64,000 bases of DNA, from positions 1 to 64,000 of the forward strand of contig JACCGJ010003016.1 of NCBI GenBank assembly GCA_013407085.1, in the 5' to 3' direction. The notes below the pieces were generated by a model. The model was not told the DNA's origin and did no database searches. It saw nothing but the letters and a program-made list of their open reading frames with translations. Origin of the DNA: Atriophallophorus winterbourni (lineage: Eukaryota > Platyhelminthes > Trematoda > Plagiorchiida > Microphallidae). Position 1 is the first letter of the stretch; each line of letters starts with the position of its first letter. The position numbers and the translations under genes were made by a program. Below are positions 59,001-64,000 of this stretch, one piece after another.

Positions 59001-62000
59001 AAAGTTGGCAGTAGATTTCGTCGCGTAATTCTGGACGATTAATGCCATAACGAAGAAGGTGTTGAATATTATTGAAATGAGAAGCGACAGAAAATTCCTG
59101 CGTTTTCCCAGATTGTTTTGTCGTGGGAGTTGCTGCAGTTTGTACATCCAACGTACTGTCTGAATCAGTGCCAGATCCCAGCTCTGACACATCTGTGTAT
59201 GATCCCTGGAGGCAAAACATGGAAAATAGGCGATGTGCACGATATGGTCTTTCTTAGAAAATGCAGTATGTATATAAATATTTATATAGACTACTCATTA
59301 ATACTTAAAATATAATAATATTCCAATTGGACATGATCAATTAATTTTTTCAATATTTTAGATAACAGCTTCGATATATGTAAGAAATTGAATGCTATAT
59401 TTCCGTTATTTGGTTAAAGTCATCAGATATTTAACTGTGACAGAGAAACCTTATTTATTCTGTCACTCTTTTAAAAATTTATAATGTAAAATATTTTAAC
59501 ATTAAGGACCTCTAATTAAAATTGCATCACGGAATGCTTATTATTTACATTAACATAATTTTTCGAGCATTATTGGTTAACCAAGATATACTTTTTATTT
59601 GTAAATAACATGTATCAGTTAACATTACCAAATTAATTTGCTTGGTTTTGCTGAATTTATATATGGAAAATCAAAAATGGGATCTGTTCAATCGTACATC
59701 TTAACCAGACAATCTGCTTCACGTATCCAATCAATGATGAGAAAATAATCACTAATTTGTTTGTACATGTTAAACAAAAGTGTGTGCGTATCATCATCAA
59801 ATTGTCTGCAACGAATGTTTGTAGATAGAGCCAAACCGGTCGTGGGGTGTATGTAAATAATTTCATGTGATTGAGGATTTTTTTATAAAGTGCTGTTACT
59901 TTCCTAGATGTGGCGTCATTGCTTCCGTCACTATTTTTTGATCTTCTGCTGCGTATTCTCATGTGACGTGTGCTGAATACTTTAATCTCTTTTGACAACC
60001 ACATTCGGTTTCGTTGCTACATTATGGATATCACATTTGCTATAATTAAAACCATATTAATCCCGTAAAATGATATATGTTTTTTTCTTTCAATCATATG
60101 AGATCATTACGTGCCATTATGTGTTTATTAAAATTTGTATTTTCGATAGATTTATCTATTCACTGTCCACGTGATTTTATCAGGTGTGAGTATGTGCATT
60201 AATTGACAGTTGTAGGCATGACAAATTTGAGCTTGATCTATATTTAACATGAGCGTGGGCAGATCAAATTCATGCGTATGCCTGAAGCGTCAATATTTAA
60301 TGGAAAATAATTGCTTAATAAACATTCAAGCCTTTGAAATATATCCAGTCATCACTTTTAATCCAATTGCCATCAACATTCTCAAATAATATTAAAAATT
60401 CAATACTTTTTCTATAATATGCTTTAGCTGGACTCATGTTGGTACCACGGTAATAATATTACCCAAAATATGAGTTCTTTGAAATAAATAACTAACATTA
60501 AACACCACCTTTTCAAAACGCCATCAAATTACACTCCGTGGATATTAAACGAAGTTAGAAATGATCGATTTTGAAACCTGAAATCATAATCTGATAAAAG
60601 TCAACAAATTAAGTGTTTACGTTTCTAGTTTCGAACCAGAATTTTTTTGAATGAATAAAACATGACATAGCATATTTTGAAACCAAGTCTGTAAATTTAT
60701 AAACAAATACAAAACGAGTGTGTTGATTAACGGAGGACTGGTAAAGCGGCTGTTAAATAAGATTGATCACTCACCTTGTTCCGTATTTGTGGAACCCTCC
60801 TTGTTCCGTTTATGTTCAAATCGCTTCGTTTCAAACCCATAATGTTTGTAATCAGGCTCCAAATTTCCATTGATTCCTGTTTAAATTATAAATGATCGCA
60901 CGACATACCATTTTAGGAGTATACATTGCTATATTACTCACTGAATACGATTAGAGAAATGCCCGAACAGTCACTGGATTATTTTCATAGCCCAATAAGA
61001 GTATTGTTCTCAAAAACACAAGTTACAAGCAAAATAGCAATTCATTATTTTAAGTGGTTAAAAGAGACTTTAGTGAACAAATACATTTCGCTTTCTTACA
61101 TATAATAGGACATAATAATTATTAAATATGAAATGACGCTAGCTAGCCAGAGGTGAAAGTTTAATCATAAAATTGTGGTTTGTAAGTACTGGCGCGATTA
61201 AGCTTCTCAACTCTTCACAAAAACGGTTGAGTGTAGTAGTTATGCCAACATATAGCCGCACAGTTTAAAGTTCCCCTTGAAAAACTATATGTTTGTGAAC
61301 TGTACTTGATGTTGCAGGTTGCGCAAGAATTTGCAACTCTACACCAGTCTTAATACAAGGCAAATTTTACTCTAAGCTATTCTCATCCGCACAGTTTAAA
61401 CTTAAAAATAATTCAATTAGCGCTTGTATGCCACCCTTGGATAAGCCTCGTGGTGTGTTTGTGTGCGCGATAGAAATGCATGCAAATGGTTATGGTTATG
61501 GTTTTAACCCCATTATACACGTGTTTGGACACGTGATTGAACAGGTTGGCCGTACCAGCCTTATTCAACAGTGACATACAAGTGCTACTTGTTTACCATT
61601 CCTCCACTGTTTCAAGCGCATGCGGATCCTGATTTTACTATCCCTACCTCATGATTGCAAACAGCACGAAACCGGTCGTGGGGTATGTGTGTGGTGGAAA
61701 TTCATGCAAATGAATATTTTGGTTCGTGGCTATGGGTTTGACCCCATTAAACGTGTTTGGACACATGTGATTGAACAGTTTGGTCGTACCAGCCTTAACC
61801 AACAGTGGCATACAAGCGCTAGTTGTTCGCGATTTTATTCTCGGGGCACTTTATACTGCTGTAAATATCGATAGATTGGTTTGCTGTTTCGGGATTCGTT
61901 AATAAAAAATTCACATTTTCTAAAACCCGCAGTCATTCCAACAGATTGATAAATAACGTGATCATGAAAAATTTAATGATTTTGTCTTGGCTAAAATCTT

Positions 62001-63296
62001 GGCCCTTCGACGCTGTCACGTATATGAGACATGTTTTTACAGTAGAAATTTGGTATAATCGAGGTTGAAGCTCCTATAACATAGAATACCAGAGCGTGAA
62101 GGCAATTTCAAGACATTTGTTACATGCAGAATTTAGTAGACATTATTGCTTCAGTATCTTACATGAATTGTTTACAACTTTAAAATTTTGTTATCTAAGT
62201 TAATAACAAAAATAATGTCTTTTCGTTCGAATTTTACGAGTCTAACTAGAATACCATTTGTGATACCGTGCATTTTGATTTCCAAGTAAGTTCTTCCATA
62301 CTGTTTAACTCATTTATAAACCCTGTTCGATATTATACAGAGAGAACATTTCTGAAAATTGTTGAATAAAACCATTTACTTTTTTCTATCTCTCTGCTAT
62401 GCATCTCCGTCTACTTGATCCTAATCAAAAACAAAATAAAGCTTTTCATTGGTCTTCAATGTCTACTCTACCTAATATGATCAGGATTTTGGCTAAGAGT
62501 ACCATCTGGTAAAATATCGAAGCAACCAGTTCTCAACGTACAGGTTTCGGATTAAAGTGCTTATTCTTTCCAGACTTGTGTCGCTAAAGTTATGGTCACT
62601 TGCATATATATAAATTGTGGTATTTCGATATTATATATATGTATTATCTAAATGCCACCAAAATGTTTTACGGAGTATCGCCCTCAATCATTGGCTAACA
62701 CTAAAAGCCTTTCCGTTTAATGTACGAATTCCTAATAGTGTCCCTTGTATGTATAATGTAATGCCGATCGCATATTTAGCAATCAAACATTTAGCTTTAA
62801 AGTATCTTTATTAGAAAAGTTGCAATGTTGTAAAACACATGAATAACAGGTTTAAAATTGAAGGATTGGCACAATGGTACGAAAAAACAATATCAATTTC
62901 GCCGTGAGTAAACGATAGTGTGCTAAATTAATTAAAATTGTAAATAAAAATTATCGATAGATTATCTGATTATTCACTCACTCTAGCTCCTTCCTTTGAA
63001 TTATGACGTAAAAGTGAGCTCGGTAATTGATCTGTGGTAAAGTACGGCGATATACCGTTTTGAAAATATTTTTTTGCAAATTCAACAAACTGCCTAGCAG
63101 CATTCCCGAACATTGTAGTATTACTTTGATCTGTACGAATGCCATTTAAGCCAAGCTCTATAGGAGATTTGATAGTTCCCTTTCGGTTTTGAGGATTCAA
63201 TGAATTAAGATTTCGTATTTTTTCAAAAGACATGTTCGAATCCACATTGGCGGTTAAAGAATTTCGCTCTTTCGTGGATTGACTGCTGCGTTTATT
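49968..63296 (-). CDS. MYO7: Class VII unconventional myosin, tail region (nine exons, 5' end outside window)
   Basis: Joined complement(50028..50404, 52118..52290, 54210..54466, 55577..55744, 57505..57732, 57847..58199, 58956..59205, 60775..60876, 62982..63296) gives 741 codons; all junctions are GT-AG with matching phase. Residues about 60-285 form MyTH4 (TTMFGNAARQFVEFAKKYFQ, LRYGINRPELRDEIYCQLCK, LAFCTSMFAPSERFLPVLEE), a microtubule and cargo module. Residues 289-600 form FERM (ILDAISEVEQ, WRLNFLREIFVPW, KLFGVQQF). Residues about 600-680 form an SH3-like domain (LRSKYAIAIKDGVG, FPSDSLYILP). MyTH4-FERM-SH3 and these blocks match myosin VIIA best; XV is the alternative. Class VII myosins are actin motors of microvilli and sensory bundles. 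The last exon can instead read through to a stop at 49968 (19 extra residues). The second MyTH4-FERM module was not found. Confidence 0.92.
50523..50552. repeat. (AT)n microsatellite
   Basis: Thirty bases of pure AT dinucleotides in the intron upstream of the SH3 exon. Confidence 0.95.
51140..51295 (-). repeat. Family A hammerhead repeat, worn
   Basis: In a myosin intron. The minus strand keeps GTGC/GCAC stem II and GAAAC, but the core reads CUCAUGG, so it should be inactive. Confidence 0.7.
52118..52290 (-). CDS. MYO7: Myosin VII exon: end of FERM F3, start of SH3
   Basis: Acceptor CATCTGTATTAG, donor TCAG|GTGAGT. It encodes DTVYLVLINGEIFTMVL and ELSNLVQQIIIGLKLRSKYA, matching the myosin VIIA F3-SH3 junction. 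Enters in phase 2 and leaves in phase 1. Confidence 0.92.
52405..52720. repeat. Two family B repeats head to head
   Basis: 52405-52510 is a minus-strand hammerhead half. 52515-52720 is a plus-strand unit with hammerhead half (TATCCACCAGATGAAGGC), a TTTATAAGCGCC body start and the hairpin GAATCACTTTGTGATTC. Both cores are mutated. They lie in a myosin intron. Confidence 0.75.
54210..54466 (-). CDS. MYO7: Myosin VII exon: FERM F2-F3
   Basis: Acceptor TATTCACATCCAG, donor GTGAGT at 54204-54209. It encodes SLYADELLRTKPNVLAVQQA through FSKLFGVQQFVGSDM and GLYVMDSQNQLKRYFSF, the lobe junction that corresponds to KWPLLFSRFYEAYKF of myosin VIIA. Confidence 0.93.
54540..55560. other. Myosin intron, possible LINE traces
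   Basis: No exon. TGGCTGTATGGCAGTAAGGC at 55239-55258 resembles a worn LLYGSE block of non-LTR elements, too short to assign. Confidence 0.3.
55577..55744 (-). CDS. MYO7: Myosin VII exon: FERM F2
   Basis: A 56-codon exon between acceptor TTTTATTGACAG and donor GTAAGT (55571-55576), phase 0 at both ends. It encodes EQMLIFLLACKCYVEI and QVLGIIYNWL, the F2 lobe after GDYFCEQ of the preceding exon. Confidence 0.9.
55996..56025. repeat. (TA)n microsatellite
   Basis: Thirty bases of TA dinucleotides in the intron between the two FERM exons. Confidence 0.95.
56442..57280 (+). mobile_element. Old Ty3/gypsy relic, antisense in a myosin intron
   Basis: 56442-56935 encodes a worn Gag (MKRLLRDEKFDADHN, AAKRWKHWFHTFF, VKPKNEIFARKILA, IRDAFISGI) of the kind common in flatworm gypsy elements. 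57010-57275 encodes the segment that normally follows integrase (HKRIFAYNRRST, TFPTWLTK, LVEEIELFECNT), with frameshifts. Everything between is deleted. It is unrelated in sequence to the 2.2-7.0 kb element. Confidence 0.7.
57505..57732 (-). CDS. MYO7: Myosin VII exon: FERM F1-F2
   Basis: Acceptor TTTCACACGACAG, donor CAA|GTGAGT, phase 0 at both ends, 76 codons. It encodes DKHILDAISEVEQ, WRLNFLREIFVPWFDP and LTYYQIMTNVMSGDYFC, closely following myosin VIIA. Confidence 0.95.
57847..58199 (-). CDS. MYO7: Myosin VII exon: end of MyTH4, start of FERM F1
   Basis: Acceptor TTTGTATATTGTAG, donor TTG|GTGAGT. It encodes GWIVLAFCTSMFAPSERFLP, a HHYLERTLQNGSRTEPP block and the first FERM strand DIHLVVYCADGNKVNVM. 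Confidence 0.95.
58956..59205 (-). CDS. MYO7: Myosin VII exon: MyTH4 core
   Basis: Acceptor TTTTGCCTCCAG, donor GTCAGT at 58950-58955, leaving in phase 1. A Ser/Thr/Asp-rich insert is followed by the MyTH4 signature LRYGINRPELRDEIYCQL. Confidence 0.93.
59800..59860 (+). repeat. Family A hammerhead fragment
   Basis: Keeps CAAACCGGTCGTGGGGTGTA, the stem III-cleavage-stem I part; the rest is lost. In a myosin intron. Confidence 0.6.
60775..60876 (-). CDS. MYO7: Myosin VII exon: MyTH4 helix
   Basis: A 34-codon exon between acceptor TTTAAACAG and donor GTGAGT (60769-60774), phase 0 both sides. It encodes ESMEIWSLITNIMGLKR, corresponding to the helix-MGD region of MyTH4. Confidence 0.88.
61425..61835 (+). 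repeat. Family A hammerhead repeat, tandem dimer
   Basis: Two plus-strand bodies (AACCCCATTATACACGTG at about 61506 and GACCCCATTAAACGTG at about 61740; period near 235) surround one hammerhead at 61645-61690 whose core reads CUCAUGA (G5 lost). The first unit begins with a ribozyme 3' remnant. In a myosin intron. Confidence 0.8.
61836..62940. other. Myosin intron, no further feature
   Basis: AT-rich; no exon recognised. Confidence 0.5.
62982..63296 (-). CDS. MYO7: Myosin VII exon: linker and start of MyTH4 (first exon in window)
   Basis: Acceptor TTTTAACAG, donor AGA|GTGAGT, 105 codons, phase 0 at both ends. About 55 polar residues precede TTMFGNAARQFVEFAKKYFQ, the MyTH4 entry helix, and SSLLRHNSKEGAR. 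Because the frame is open into the acceptor, upstream exons (neck and motor) must lie beyond 64000. Confidence 0.92.
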
Positions 63297-63609
63297 CTGT
63301 TAAAAGCAAATTTTAAACGGTTATTCAAGGGGAAACTGTGGTAAGCTGAGCCTTATTGTAAATTTTCTTATTCGGAACCGATGAGAAATGTATCTCCAAT
63401 AATTGTGACACTTCTGATGTTAATTAAAGCTGTCAAGACTTTTAGCTAAGAAGAACGTGAGCTGTCAAAATTCCGTATCAAAGCTCATTGCTTCACCCTA
63501 AATTACGTGCGAACATTAAAAAGTCTAAATTAAACATATTTCCGAAAACATGCTTCGAAATACAACCGTTAAATTCAAACTTCGAAATATTGGTCGAAGC
63601 AAAGTTGAT

Positions 63610-63765
63610 ATATGGTTAAAGGTGCACGTATGTTGTTGTTATTGGCCTCCGTCGGTCGATGTCGACCATGGATGCACATCACACTCGCATGAATTTCATG
63701 TTTTGAAGCTTTTTGAATGACTGACCATACAATAAAATAGATTGAGTAGGAAAAGACAAGCACGG
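63610..63765 (-). mobile_element. LINE-1f 3' end fragment
   Basis: GTTGTTGTTATTGG tail, then CGGTCGATGTCGACCATGG and GCATGAATTTCATGTTTTG. It breaks off after GAATGACTGACC. Confidence 0.85.
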
Positions 63766-63818
63766 TATATTTCTGCTGCAATTATTAAAAAGCTATTATT
63801 TTTCGTTCCTGTAGTTAA

Positions 63819-63895
63819 CATACATACATGCATCCATCCATCCACTAATACATACATAATTACATACATACATGCACACACATATACATACATAC
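63819..63895. repeat. Tetranucleotide repeat (CATA/CATC)n
   Basis: Imperfect CATACATA and CATCCATC units directly adjoining the next LINE-1f 3' end. Confidence 0.9.
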
Positions 63896-64000
63896 GTTGT
63901 TGGCCTCCGTCGGTCGATGTCGACCATGGATGTACATCACATCGCATGAATTTCATGTTTTGCAACTTTTTGAATGACTGAACAGTCCGATTCGGGAGGA
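63896..64000 (-). mobile_element. LINE-1f 3' end, continues beyond the window
   Basis: The same signature as 63640-63700, extending further into the element (GACTGAACAGTCCGATTCGG) up to the window edge. Confidence 0.85.

Noticed and set aside
63575..63981. Small genes encoding RHRPTEA- and VDVDHG-type peptides
   Set aside because: Translations of the LINE-1f 3' end and the tetranucleotide repeat.
1..64000. CRISPR array, tRNA or rRNA gene, bacterial operon
   Set aside because: None seen; regular short spaced repeats and tRNA cloverleafs were not recognised, and gene structure is eukaryotic.

Overview
The window looks like nuclear DNA of a flatworm, most likely a digenean trematode close to the schistosomes. 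The reasons are AT-rich intergenic DNA, animal genes split by GT-AG introns, a Ty3/gypsy element whose Gag has the CHCC zinc knuckle known from the trematode CsRn1 clade, and many short hammerhead-ribozyme repeats like the Sm-alpha family of schistosomes. The assignment is inference; no species-specific gene was found.

Three host genes are present, all on the minus strand. (1) Positions 3-806 hold an exon running off the left edge that encodes the N-terminus, first transmembrane helix and glycosylated cap region of a probable two-pore-domain potassium channel. (2) Positions 31819-40249 hold an EMX/empty-spiracles homeobox gene of three coding exons (381 residues), with one intron inside the homeodomain at 44/45 and a 6.4 kb first intron. 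(3) Positions 49968-63296 hold the tail of a class VII unconventional myosin: nine exons in consistent phase encode MyTH4, FERM and SH3 domains (741 residues). The motor end lies beyond the right edge, and the expected second MyTH4-FERM module was not found.

The rest is largely transposable elements. 2.2-7.0 kb: a young LTR retrotransposon with 354-bp LTRs and a broken pol. 8.3-12.1 kb: a decayed non-LTR retrotransposon (called LINE-1f here; a local label) interrupted by a CR1-like element and by a dimeric hammerhead repeat. 13.7-16.5 kb: a dead piggyBac element. 16.5-19.3 kb: a CR1-like fragment, a 1.2 kb inverted repeat and hammerhead repeats. 19-31 kb and 41-49 kb: relics of the same families with long unassigned AT-rich stretches. 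An old gypsy relic lies antisense in a myosin intron. The right edge enters another LINE-1f copy.

The most interesting theme is two families of roughly 240-nt repeats (A and B, local labels) carrying hammerhead self-cleaving ribozymes. Some copies keep the core nucleotides and paired stems, stem III is a six-base palindrome suited to dimeric action, and several loci are tandem dimers. One dimer is flanked by an 11-bp target-site duplication, so it appears to have inserted as a dimer.
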